Below are positions 51,178 to 59,507 of a DNA stretch of 64,000 bases, one piece after another. Both the position numbers and the translations under genes were made by a program. A model generated the notes under the pieces. The model was not told the origin of the DNA. It did no database searches and saw only the letters and a program-made list of their open reading frames with translations. Every line of letters begins with the position of its first letter. Within the stretch, counting starts at the first letter, position 1. The stretch covers positions 1,178,001 through 1,242,000 of the forward strand of contig OY764147.1 of assembly GCA_963668115.1 (NCBI GenBank), given 5' to 3'. This stretch comes from Plut-88900 sp963668115. Lineage in GTDB: Bacteria; Chloroflexota; Dehalococcoidia; Plut-88900.

Positions 51178-52314
51178 ATGACCACCAAGATAATCGACGC
51201 CGACAGCCACATCCTCGAACCCCCCGACCTCTGGCTCACCTACCTCGAACCCGAACTCAGGGACCGGGCCATGTGTGTGAAGACCGACTCCCAGGGCCTC
51301 GAATACCTCGAGGTTGACGGCAAACCGGCCTCGGGCGTGAAAGGTGGAATGCTGGCCAACATAGCTGGCGCTGGCCGCACCGACCTGGAACATTTCCTCA
51401 CCCCCGGCGCAGTTCCTTATGCACAGGCCCGAGCGGAGGCCCCTCCGTCGGGAGACCCCGACGCCCGGCTCAAGTGGCTCGATGACGAGGGGTCCGACAG
51501 CACCTTCCTCTACCCGTCCCTCGGTCTCGACTGGCCCCAGGACTGCCGGGACCCCATCATGGCCGCCGCCTACACCCGCGCCTACAACAACTGGCTCCAC
51601 GACTTCTGCTCCACCGACCCCGACCGCCTGCTGCCCATTGCCCACATCTCCCTCCTGGATGTGCAGGAAGGGGTAAAGGAGCTGGAGAGGACTCACGGAC
51701 TCGGGATGAAGGGCGCCTACCCTCCGGTAGTGCCCTTCAACGGCATCCCCTACGGAGAGTCCCACTACGACCGCTTCTGGGCCACCGCCGAAGAACTGGG
51801 GGTGCCCATAAGCCTTCACGTTACCGGAAACGTGCATGGTGTCGGGGGAGACCTTTATCCGAGGGCTTATACCGCCCCCTTCTGGTGGTTCCTCGTCACC
51901 GACATGGGGGACGTTCTCATCGCGTTCACCAGCCTTTTCCAGGGCGGCCTGTTCGAGAGGTTCCCTGAACTGAAAATCGTCGTGGTGGAAACGGGGTCGG
52001 GGTGGCTCCCCTACTGGCTGGAGAGAATGGACGGCTTCTTCGACAAGATTGGATTCACCACGCCCCTCAAGATGCGCCCTTCCGAGTATTTCAAGCGCCA
52101 GTGCTGGATTGTCGTAGACCCCGACGAAACAACCGCCCCTTACACCATCAACTTCGTCGGCGCCGACCGGTTTATGTGGGGCTCCGACTATCCCCACACC
52201 GAGGGTGAAGCCGGGGCCCTGGACGAGCTTAAGGAAAACTTGGAATCCCTCCCCGATGACGTCCAGGCCCGAGTCCTTGGTGACAACGCCGCCGAACTCT
52301 ATGGCTTGTCCTAG
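51178..52314 (+). CDS. Amidohydrolase family 2 (metal-dependent TIM-barrel hydrolase/decarboxylase)
   Basis: 378 residues from ATG 51178; the frame is open further upstream but lies opposite the CoA-transferase gene. IIDADSHILEPPDLWLTYL at the start, the TFLYPSLGLDW stretch, ISLHVTGNVHG, the WLPYWLERMDGFFDK region, and WGSDYPHTEGEAG at the end (Asp of the metal site). Pattern of the ACMS-decarboxylase/2-pyrone-type group, which act on ring cleavage or carboxylated aromatic products. A hydroxyacid dehydrogenase follows 18 nt later. Confidence 0.87.
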   Translation: MTTKIIDADSHILEPPDLWLTYLEPELRDRAMCVKTDSQGLEYLEVDGKPASGVKGGMLANIAGAGRTDLEHFLTPGAVPYAQARAEAPPSGDPDARLKWLDDEGSDSTFLYPSLGLDWPQDCRDPIMAAAYTRAYNNWLHDFCSTDPDRLLPIAHISLLDVQEGVKELERTHGLGMKGAYPPVVPFNGIPYGESHYDRFWATAEELGVPISLHVTGNVHGVGGDLYPRAYTAPFWWFLVTDMGDVLIAFTSLFQGGLFERFPELKIVVVETGSGWLPYWLERMDGFFDKIGFTTPLKMRPSEYFKRQCWIVVDPDETTAPYTINFVGADRFMWGSDYPHTEGEAGALDELKENLESLPDDVQARVLGDNAAELYGLS

Positions 52315-52332
52315 CCGGGGAGCCCTCCGCCC

Positions 52333-53295
52333 ATGAACATCCTCCTCTGTAGCGACGGGTTTCCCTATGTTGTCAGTGCCCTGCAAAAGTACCTGCCCGC
52401 GGACGAGATTATCCCTTCGGCCATCCCCGAACTTCCTGATCACCTCCCCACCGCCGACGTCATCATCCCTGCCATGCACTTCATCGGGCCCGAGGTAATG
52501 GACGCGTCACCGGCCCGCATGATTCACCAGTTCGGGGTCGGGTTGGAGGGCGTGGACATAGACGCCGCCACGGAACGTGGAATCTACGTTGCCAACGTGC
52601 CCGGCTCCATCGCAATGAGCAACGCCATCTCCGTCGCCGAGCACGCCATCTTCCTCATGCTCGCCCTCGCCCGACACTATCCCCAGGCCCGGGAAAACCT
52701 GCAAGCCGGAGTCTGGGGTCAACCGCAAGGCATGGGACTTAAAGGAAAGACAGTGTGCATCCTGGGCATGGGTAACATCGGCAAAGCCCTCGCCCGACGC
52801 CTCCTCCCCTTTGAAGTCACTTTGCTCGGCATCAAGCGAGACCCCTCATCGGGAGTTGACCCCGACCTCGGCCTCGAATTCCTCGGCAGCCCCAACGACT
52901 TGCCCTCCATGCTGCCTCGTGCAGATTTCGTTGTCCTAGCCCTCCCCCTCACCCCCGAGACCCGCTCCATCATCGGGGCGCCGGAACTGGCCGCGATGAA
53001 AAAGAGCGCCCACATTGTCAACGTGGGTCGTGGAGCGGTTATAGATCATCAGCCCCTGGTCGACTCCCTCGCCTCGGGACAGATCGCCGGAGCGGGCCTG
53101 GACGTATTCTGGGAAGAGCCCGTCGACCCCTCAGACCCGGTCTTCGAACACAACGTCATCGCAACCCCCCACCTCGGCGGCGTCACCGACACCTCTTACG
53201 ACGAAATCGCCAGGGGCCTCGCCGACAACGTAGAGCGCCTCCGCTCCGGCCAACCGCCCATCAACTGCGTCAACCTTTCAGCCCTCTCCCGCTAG
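52333..53295 (+). CDS. D-2-hydroxyacid dehydrogenase (NAD-dependent)
   Basis: 320 residues. NAD-binding GMGNIGKALARRL (about 147-159), catalytic Arg in IVNVGRGAVIDHQPLV, Glu in DVFWEEPVDP and His in VIATPHLGGVTD: all three catalytic residues are in place. A 2-oxoacid reductase or 2-hydroxyacid oxidase. Its stop overlaps the convergent flavoprotein gene by 4 nt. Likely same transcript as the amidohydrolase. Confidence 0.9.
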   Translation: MNILLCSDGFPYVVSALQKYLPADEIIPSAIPELPDHLPTADVIIPAMHFIGPEVMDASPARMIHQFGVGLEGVDIDAATERGIYVANVPGSIAMSNAISVAEHAIFLMLALARHYPQARENLQAGVWGQPQGMGLKGKTVCILGMGNIGKALARRLLPFEVTLLGIKRDPSSGVDPDLGLEFLGSPNDLPSMLPRADFVVLALPLTPETRSIIGAPELAAMKKSAHIVNVGRGAVIDHQPLVDSLASGQIAGAGLDVFWEEPVDPSDPVFEHNVIATPHLGGVTDTSYDEIARGLADNVERLRSGQPPINCVNLSALSR

Positions 53296-53891
53296 GGCAC
53301 CAGCACCTCATCTTTCCAACCATCCGTCGTTCTCGTGTACCGGTGCCTGTCGTGCAGCCGCCCCTCCCCCGAGTGCCAGGTCTCGATCTGCTCCGGCACG
53401 ACGTACACCCCTATCAGCGAGTCCGGCAACGGCACGCTGGCCTCGTCGGGATACCGAGCCTTCAGCTTTTCTATCCCCGACTCCAGGTGATCCCTTGAAG
53501 ACACCACAGTGGTTTGGGGCTCGAACGTCGGGTAGTAGTGCTCCAGCAGCTTGGACCCGTGGGTCTTGCGCTCCCAGTACCGGCGCCTGTCCTCCTCGTC
53601 CATGGGCGCAAGGCGGCCCCTGACCCTGTACTGCCTGGAGACTGTCGGCCAGTAAATCAGCAACTCGAACCCCCGCCCCGACTGCAGCTCCGCCCACTTA
53701 ACGCTCAGCCCATTGACCAGCACCCCGAAGCCCCTGTGGTCGACATCCCGCAACGAAAGGGCTCGAACGGTCCCGCCTCCTTCCTTAGTCACCGTGGCCA
53801 GGAAGCACACGTTGGCGTTCAGGTCACCCCGTTCTCGGGCCTTCTCCCTCTCCGAAACAATTTCATCTATTGGGTCCAAGGTTCTCTCCAT
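53292..53891 (-). CDS. Pyridoxamine-5'-phosphate-oxidase-like FMN protein
   Basis: 199 residues in the PdxH fold: DLNANVCFLATVTKEGGGTVRALSLRDVDHRGFGVLVNGLSVKWAEL, LLIYWPTVSRQYRVRGRL, and the C-terminal PEQIETWHSGEGRLHDRHRYTRTTDGWK, which matches the PdxH signature (E-F-W-Q/H-G...RLHDR). Could be true PdxH or a PNPOx-type oxidase of another substrate; C-terminal RLHDR is in favour of PdxH. Confidence 0.8.
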   Translation of the reverse strand: MERTLDPIDEIVSEREKARERGDLNANVCFLATVTKEGGGTVRALSLRDVDHRGFGVLVNGLSVKWAELQSGRGFELLIYWPTVSRQYRVRGRLAPMDEEDRRRYWERKTHGSKLLEHYYPTFEPQTTVVSSRDHLESGIEKLKARYPDEASVPLPDSLIGVYVVPEQIETWHSGEGRLHDRHRYTRTTDGWKDEVLVP

Positions 53892-54205
53892 CTGATTACT
53901 AAGTCTTCGAACCGGTTTGAAACCTCAATAATAGAATTGGACTTCCCGACTCTACCCGTGTATCATATGTCTAGCTAAATTAAATATCACCTCCCCCAGG
54001 ACTCCCTACCATCACTACAACCCGCAATCGCCCCCACCGCTCCGGTCGTCCCCGACACCGCAGACCCCACCCCCGACCCTACCCCTCCCAATCCAACGGG
54101 CACGCCATCGCCGCACCTCCTCCGGCAAAGCCTCGCATCGAAGGCCCACCGGGGCAGTTCGGCAGCATAACCGTCTCCGCCCCCCTCGCCCGAGCCCTCT
54201 CCGAC
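53892..54205 (+). other. Gap with an in-frame N-terminal extension of the DEAD-box gene but no canonical start
   Basis: From about 53984 the DEAD-box frame is open to its first ATG at 54206. It reads a basic, Arg/Pro-rich stretch and then GQFGSITVSAPLARALSDMG, the normal residues before the Q motif. No ATG, GTG or TTG is present in that frame; ATC at 54011, behind AGGA, is one possible non-standard start. Otherwise nothing is seen in the gap. Confidence 0.55.
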
Positions 54206-55267
54206 ATGGGCTACGAAACCCCGACCCCCATCCAGGAGCAGACCGCGCCCATCCTTATGGAGGGCAATGACCTCGTCGGACAGGCACAGACGGGCAGCGG
54301 CAAGACCACTGCCTTCGGCCTGCCCATGATCGAAAAGGTTGACCCCGACCAGGCCCACATCCAGGGCCTCGTCCTCGTCCCGACCCGCGAACTGGCCCTT
54401 CAGGTCACCGGAGAGTTCAACAGGCTCTCCTCCTACGCAGGCATCTCGGTGGTCGCCATCTACGGCGGCGAGCCCATCGTCCGGCAGTTCAGAGCCTTGG
54501 ACAGGGGCGCGCACGTCATTGTCGGTACCCCGGGCCGGGTCATCGACCACCTCGCCCGCGGCACCATAGACCTTTCACAAGTCCGCTTCGCCGTACTGGA
54601 CGAAGCTGACGAGATGCTCGACATCGGCTTCGCCCAGGACATGATCAAGATCCTTCGCCGCACCCCCAGGAACCGGCAGACCGCCCTCTTCTCCGCCACC
54701 GTCCCCACCTTCATCCGTCGCCTCATCTACTACCACCTCAAAGACCCTGTCTGGGTGCGCATAGGCGAGGACATAGAGACCGTACCCGAGACCGAACAGC
54801 TCTACTGCGAAGTCGCCGAGCGAGACAAGCTGGCAGGGCTACTGGAAGTCCTCGGCAAACCCGACACCCAGGACCACTCCATAATCTTCTGCCGTATGCA
54901 GACCCGAGTCGACCGGCTCGCCGGAGAGCTCACCCGCCGCGGCTACGACTGCCGGGGCATCCACGGCGGTTTGCGCCAGGGGGAGCGGGACTCGGCAATG
55001 CGGGGCTTCCGACAGGGCAACCCCAAGATTCTCGTCGCAACCAATGTCGCCGCCCGGGGCCTCGACATCCCGACCATCAAATGCGTGGTCAACTTCGATA
55101 TGCCCGACAACGTCGAGGACTACGTGCACCGTATCGGGCGCACCAGCCGCATGGGTCGGCCCGGAACCGCCATCACCCTGGTCAGCGAATGGAACCTCGA
55201 AGCCTTCGACCTGATCAAGGACAAGATGGGCGACCAGCTAAACGAGCTTAAGCTCAGCCTCTACTAG
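54206..55267 (+). CDS. DEAD-box RNA helicase
   Basis: ATP-dependent RNA helicase. From the first canonical ATG (353 residues): Q motif ETPTPIQEQ, motif I AQTGSGKT (about 27-34), PTRELALQ, GTPGR, DEAD in VLDEADEML, SAT in LFSATVP, RGLDIP, and HRIGRTSRMG. All motifs intact. The Q-motif aromatic and its flanking helix lie upstream of this ATG (GQFGSI), so the protein is probably longer by about 65 residues and the start is misplaced or non-canonical. No long C-terminal tail. Confidence 0.88.
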   Translation: MGYETPTPIQEQTAPILMEGNDLVGQAQTGSGKTTAFGLPMIEKVDPDQAHIQGLVLVPTRELALQVTGEFNRLSSYAGISVVAIYGGEPIVRQFRALDRGAHVIVGTPGRVIDHLARGTIDLSQVRFAVLDEADEMLDIGFAQDMIKILRRTPRNRQTALFSATVPTFIRRLIYYHLKDPVWVRIGEDIETVPETEQLYCEVAERDKLAGLLEVLGKPDTQDHSIIFCRMQTRVDRLAGELTRRGYDCRGIHGGLRQGERDSAMRGFRQGNPKILVATNVAARGLDIPTIKCVVNFDMPDNVEDYVHRIGRTSRMGRPGTAITLVSEWNLEAFDLIKDKMGDQLNELKLSLY

Positions 55268-55276
55268 CCCTTCCCA

Positions 55277-56254
55277 CTACCCCGCGGCCAGAGCCCCGAC
55301 CGCAATCGAGTCCAGCCCCGCGTCTATGGTCTGCCAACTGCCACCTGCGTCGGGGCTGACGTACAGCTTGCCCGAGTCCGTACCGGCGTAAACCCGACTT
55401 TCATCGTGGGGGTCCCACGCGTAGGCGATCACCATGTCGTCATCCGACCCGATGTCCAGTTGCCTCCAGCTTTCCCCGGCATCGGTGGACAGATACGCCC
55501 TCGCCCCCGACCTCCGGCCCGCATTGTCCGAAACCGACGCCAACACCCGTCTGTGGTCCCCCGGCGCCACCGAAACCGGCACCGAGTATCTCTTTGCCAG
55601 CCCTGAATTGACCAACCTCCAACTATCGCCTGCGTCGTCACTTCTGTACGGGCCGTTGGCCGTCGCCGTGTATACGGTTTCCGGCCTGCTTTCGCTGACG
55701 TGAATGGTGTGAATGTCGGGGTCGGCTCCGCTTAGCTGTTCCCACGTCGATCCCCCGTCCCGACTCCTCACTATCCCCCCAACCTCGATCCCCGCGTACA
55801 GCAATTCCCCGTTTCCGGGCCCGAACCTCAGCTCTCGCACGTGGGACTTCCTGTCCCCGTGAAAACCCCACTGAGCCGACTCCGGCACGGCGGTGAACGC
55901 CCGACACTCCTCCCACGACTCGCCCCCATCGTAGGAGCGGTATAGGCTCGCGGGCTCCGCACCGGCGTAGACCAAATCCCCGTCCTCGGGGTCTACGGCC
56001 ACGCTGTGGGCGTAGGGCTCGGGGTAGGACGTCAGCCCGAGCCACGACACCCCCCCATCGTCGCTCTTCCACACCCCCGACTCATAAGCCGCCAGGTACA
56101 CCCGACCCGCCTTCACCCCCGATACGGCAATCCTCGCCGCGGCGTGCCCCAGCCTCAGCTCCCCGACCCGCTTCACCCCTCCCCCGTTCCTGCTCACGTC
56201 GATCGTCCGTATCCCGTCAACGGTCCCTATGTAGAGTCTCGTCGAGTCTGCCAT
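55277..56254 (-). CDS. BNR/Asp-box repeat beta-propeller protein
   Basis: 325 residues with six Asp-box turns: KSDDGGVSWLGL, RSYDGGESWEEC, RSRDGGSTWEQL, RSDDAGDSWRLV, STDAGESWRQLD and SPDAGGSWQTID, about 45-50 residues apart. This is the seven-bladed propeller fold seen in sialidases, sortilins and YCF48-like photosystem factors. No sialidase RIP motif or signal peptide is present, so an enzymatic role is not supported; it may be a scaffold. Upstream of it on the same strand is an MFS transporter. Confidence 0.82.
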   Translation of the reverse strand: MADSTRLYIGTVDGIRTIDVSRNGGGVKRVGELRLGHAAARIAVSGVKAGRVYLAAYESGVWKSDDGGVSWLGLTSYPEPYAHSVAVDPEDGDLVYAGAEPASLYRSYDGGESWEECRAFTAVPESAQWGFHGDRKSHVRELRFGPGNGELLYAGIEVGGIVRSRDGGSTWEQLSGADPDIHTIHVSESRPETVYTATANGPYRSDDAGDSWRLVNSGLAKRYSVPVSVAPGDHRRVLASVSDNAGRRSGARAYLSTDAGESWRQLDIGSDDDMVIAYAWDPHDESRVYAGTDSGKLYVSPDAGGSWQTIDAGLDSIAVGALAAG

Positions 56255-56275
56255 CTGCTCTCCTCCTCTGTCTCG

Positions 56276-57568
56276 TCAGGATGCGCTGTCGGCCGCATTG
56301 GCCTGTGGCATAGGCCTCGCAGCCTGCAACGCCAGAATCCCAATGCCGAAAATGACTATCACTACTACGAACCCGACATCATAGCTGTCCCAGAGATCGA
56401 ACGATCCACCCATCAACAGCGGCCCCAGCAACGACGAGGATACCGTAGCCAGCGTCACCAGGCCATATATCGTCCCGAAATTCTTCATCCCTACGGTGTC
56501 CTGCACCAGCAATGGCATCGCCGACCCCATCCCCCCGAAACCCAACCCCAGCACCGGCGCAAATACGTACAGCGCCGGCGATCCCGGCAGCATAATCAGC
56601 GCCACTAGGGCAATGCACTGTATGAATAGGGAGAGCCCCAGCACCTTCCGGGAGGCAAATCGCTCCGTCAGGTAGCCGAACGAGACCTTGCCCGCCATCC
56701 CGAATACCGCCATTATGCTGAGGAATAAGGTCGCTCGCTCTTGGCTCAGGCCCTCGGCCTCTAGATGCGGAATGATCTGGCTCAGCACCGCCGAGTAGGC
56801 GAAGTTCGCAGCGATTATTCCGAAGGTCATCGCGTAGAAGGCGTGGTTTCGGAACGCCTCTCTGACGGTCGCTCCCCTGTCGAATGCCAGGACCGGGCCC
56901 CGGGCCTTGGATTCCCCTGGTGTCGAGCTTTCCCCGCCCCTCCTGTCCCGCACGAACAGAATGGCCAGCACGCCCACCACCCCCGACAGCCCACCCAGCG
57001 CTATGAATCCCCACCTCCACGTCGTCGCCACTATCAAAGCACCCAGCGAAGGCGGCAGGATTATCCCCCCGAAGTTCGCGCCCATGGACGCTATCCCCAT
57101 CATCCGCCCCCGGGTCCTCGGGAACCAGTTCCCCACCAGCTTCGGCCCCGCCAGCATCGACGCCCCCGGAAACGCCACGAAATGGACGAAGCTCAGCAGG
57201 TACCAGTGCCCGACGTTGGTCATCAGGGGCCGGAGCCCGAAAGTCAGGGCCAGCGTCAGTATGGAGATGGTCATCACGGGTCGGGCCCCGTACCTGTCCA
57301 GCGCCCGGCCTATGAACGGCGCCACCAGCGCCGACACCGCAGAAAACGACAGCGAAGCCGTCACCTCCGTCCGGCTCCACCCGAACTCCTCCTCCAGCGG
57401 CTCGACAAACACCCCGAACGCGTAATGCGTCCCGCCTATCGCCACCGCCATCCCCAGAAACACCACCCCGATAACCACCCATGCCTGGTCCGGCCGGACC
57501 GACCACAACCTCGACACCACCCTTCCCTCAGTCTGGGATTCCTGCGATAAACCGCTTTTGATGCTCAC
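56276..57568 (-). CDS. Major facilitator superfamily transporter
   Basis: 430 residues and about 12 hydrophobic helices. The motif A-like loop GRALDRYGARPVM appears between helices 2 and 3; KVSFGYLTERFASRKVLG repeats it in the second half. The N-terminal QAWVVIGVVFLGMAVAIGGTHYAFGVFVEPLEEEFGWSRTEV is typical of the oxalate/formate and monocarboxylate MFS families. Likely imports or exports an organic acid, which fits the neighbouring organic-acid enzymes. The Asp-box gene follows 21 nt on. Confidence 0.88.
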   Translation of the reverse strand: MSIKSGLSQESQTEGRVVSRLWSVRPDQAWVVIGVVFLGMAVAIGGTHYAFGVFVEPLEEEFGWSRTEVTASLSFSAVSALVAPFIGRALDRYGARPVMTISILTLALTFGLRPLMTNVGHWYLLSFVHFVAFPGASMLAGPKLVGNWFPRTRGRMMGIASMGANFGGIILPPSLGALIVATTWRWGFIALGGLSGVVGVLAILFVRDRRGGESSTPGESKARGPVLAFDRGATVREAFRNHAFYAMTFGIIAANFAYSAVLSQIIPHLEAEGLSQERATLFLSIMAVFGMAGKVSFGYLTERFASRKVLGLSLFIQCIALVALIMLPGSPALYVFAPVLGLGFGGMGSAMPLLVQDTVGMKNFGTIYGLVTLATVSSSLLGPLLMGGSFDLWDSYDVGFVVVIVIFGIGILALQAARPMPQANAADSAS

Positions 57569-57617
57569 CTTGGGATTTCAGAATTCGAGTCGAAGGTCTG
57601 TTGCATAGTTCCAGCCA

Positions 57618-58568
57618 TCAATTCTTCACCGGCCCCCGACCCACGTTTCCATTCAGTAGCCGGATATGCTCAGGCCCGACGCCGCAGCACCCGCCAATGA
57701 GCCGGGCCCCGGCGTCCACCCAGCCCCTCGCCGCCTCCAGGTAGTCCTCCGGCGAAATCACTGACTCGAAGTTCCAGTTGGGTCGATCCCAAGTGCCCGA
57801 GTGGGCGTATGCGCCAAGCGCCCCGTGCCACTTGCCTTTCATCACTTCCAGCGTGGGCTTGATGTACTCCACCTCCGAGTGCATGACGATTGCCATGTCC
57901 CCTCCCAGCGCCATAACGCTTTCCAGCATATCCTCGAAGACTACGGCCTCCCCCGTCGCATATTCCCCCAGCGCGATGATCGGCTTGCCTTCCTCCACCA
58001 TGCTGCTGAACCCCGACCACACCGGTATCCCCGTCGCCAGCGCCGCCTCCACTATCACGCTCGCCCGCTCCACGTCCCTCAGCATCTCCAGTAGCAACAG
58101 GTCTACCCCTTCCTCCGCCAGAATCTGAGCCTGCTCTCGGTAGCTGTCCCTTATGACGTCTAGGGGTGGAGTCTCGAAGCCCGCGATCTCCGTGTACGCC
58201 CCGAACGGCGATATCGACCCCGCCACCAGCACCATCCTCCCGTCCGAGGCTTCCTCGACCGCCTGTTTGGCCAGGGACACGGCCAGCGCGTTCACCTCCC
58301 GGGTGGCCTCCCCGTGCCCCGCCGCCCTCAGGCTGTGCCTCGCCGACGAGAAAGTGTTGGTAGTGATCACGTCCGCGCCCGCCCGGATATAGTCCTTGTG
58401 CACTTCCAGCAGGGTCTCGCTCCCAACCTTGCTCCCCAGCCCCGACCACGCCAGCCGGTCCATCTGCACCCCCCGCTTTTCTATCTCCGTGCTGATAGCG
58501 CCGTCCAGGAGCACAACCTCTCCTCCGTCCAAACGTTTCTTGACGCCGTCGTAGTTCGCGCTGGCCAT
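57618..58568 (-). CDS. Homocysteine S-methyltransferase family protein
   Basis: 316 residues from ATG 58568 (GGAGGAGA upstream; the frame extends 81 nt further without support). LLDGAISTEIEKRG, GADVITTNTFSSARHSL, ISPFGAYTE and the zinc pair GGCCGVGPEHIRLL fit the family. The third zinc ligand, normally Cys in an N-C-x-x-P segment, is replaced by VMHSEVEYIKP. So the metal site or substrate may differ from MetH/MmuM. Divergent from the element and monooxygenase to its right. Confidence 0.8.
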   Translation of the reverse strand: MASANYDGVKKRLDGGEVVLLDGAISTEIEKRGVQMDRLAWSGLGSKVGSETLLEVHKDYIRAGADVITTNTFSSARHSLRAAGHGEATREVNALAVSLAKQAVEEASDGRMVLVAGSISPFGAYTEIAGFETPPLDVIRDSYREQAQILAEEGVDLLLLEMLRDVERASVIVEAALATGIPVWSGFSSMVEEGKPIIALGEYATGEAVVFEDMLESVMALGGDMAIVMHSEVEYIKPTLEVMKGKWHGALGAYAHSGTWDRPNWNFESVISPEDYLEAARGWVDAGARLIGGCCGVGPEHIRLLNGNVGRGPVKN

Positions 58569-58650
58569 CTGAATGAGTCTCCTCCATATCGATTCAAACG
58601 ACCCCCACATTCCCCCAACCCCCGACACAGTATATCCCACCCCCTCCATC

Positions 58651-58787
58651 CATCATCCCGGCCCTTTAACCCGTCATCCCCGCCCTTTGCATCGTCATTC
58701 CCGCCCCTTTAACCCGTCATTCCCGCCTCTTTAACCCGTCATTCCCGCCCTTTACACCGTCATTCCCGTGCCCCGACACGGGAATCC
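58651..58787. repeat. Degenerate 22-bp tandem repeat array
   Basis: Six units start with CATCATCCC or CGTCAT(T/C)CCCG: 58651, 58672, 58693, 58715, 58737 and 58758. The typical unit, CGTCATTCCCGCCCCTTTAA, is 21-22 bp; the last holds the hairpin CCCGTG/CACGGG. There are no spacers, so it is not a CRISPR. It lies upstream of the homocysteine-methyltransferase-like gene. Confidence 0.75.
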
Positions 58788-58831
58788 AGAGTCTCCCCAC
58801 TCACCCCCGCCATCCCCACCCCCCTTATGCC

Positions 58832-58860
58832 GTCATTCCTGCGGAGGCAGGAATCCATCC
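58832..58860. repeat. Short dispersed hairpin repeat, copy 3
   Basis: GTCATTCCTGCGGAGGCAG with GAATCC forms a hairpin; as a reverse complement it matches 20701-20730 and partly 18765-18791. It lies about 100 bp outside the promoter end of element copy B. Confidence 0.5.
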
Positions 58861-58957
58861 CTCCGAAGCACTCACCTCCATCCTAGCCCTACACCCCCTC
58901 ACCCTTGCCCAAACCCACCCCCCTCATCCCCACTCCCCTTCAATTTCCCCCAAAAAA

Positions 58958-59405
58958 CCTGCACATTTGCTTGACACACCTGAGCAATGGCGCTATCATA
59001 CCCTCCGTTCGCGAACATTAATCCAGTAACACAAGGAGGAACCAAAAACCCAGGGAAGCCCACCCGACCCCCGACGAAGGATGTCATCCCATAGACGTCA
59101 TGGATGCCGTCCCCTCACCACCAGGTCCCGTGCCCCTTCCCTGGTTCCCAGGCGATGGATAGACGCCCTGATTCCCATCTTCGTCCCGTCCTGTTCCATA
59201 ACATCACATTTTGTCCCTTTTCCCCTCACCTTGGGAGCGCCCTGGACCGTCATCTCTATCGACAGCCCAGGCCCTGCGCCCGACTTGGGCGCCCGGAAAA
59301 CCGCTCTCGTAGGAACAGGGGCCTTGTCCCACTGGGCGTCTTCCATCGCCGACTCAAAACTCAACAGAACAATCAAAACCCCGCCCCCACAACTGAATAG
59401 AACCC
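58958..59405 (+). repeat. Long dispersed promoter/leader element, copy B
   Basis: About 450 bp matching the reverse complement of 18034-18745. The first about 210 bp (promoter, GTTCGCGAAC, AAGGAGG, GCGATGGATAGACGCC) and the last about 70 bp (GCGTCTTCCATCGCCGA, CAACTGAATAG) are well conserved; the middle differs in sequence and length. Peptide-like similarity between the copies changes frame, so it is not a shared protein. It runs from the tandem repeats up to just before the SD of the monooxygenase gene. Confidence 0.75.
58971..58999 (+). promoter_or_regulatory. Near-consensus sigma-70 promoter in element copy B
   Basis: TTGACA (58971-58976), 17-bp spacer, TATCAT (58994-58999). The palindrome GTTCGCGAAC (59007-59016) sits at the expected start of transcription and AAGGAGG (59033-59039) follows. 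It points at the monooxygenase gene, giving a leader of about 500 nt. Confidence 0.78.
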
Positions 59406-59507
59406 CGGCGTATCCCCCATCCACCCAGCGAGTACGCCCAATTGACAACCGACCCTCCAAAAAGCATACTCGCCGATGCACCCGACCCCGACGGAAAGGA
59501 GAGCGCC

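Noticed and set aside
51070..52479. 469-codon minus-strand frame
   Set aside because: Antisense to the family 2 amidohydrolase and the start of the hydroxyacid dehydrogenase; composition of a shadow frame.
58651..58787. CRISPR array
   Set aside because: Units are contiguous with no unique spacers, are degenerate, and no cas genes are in the window.
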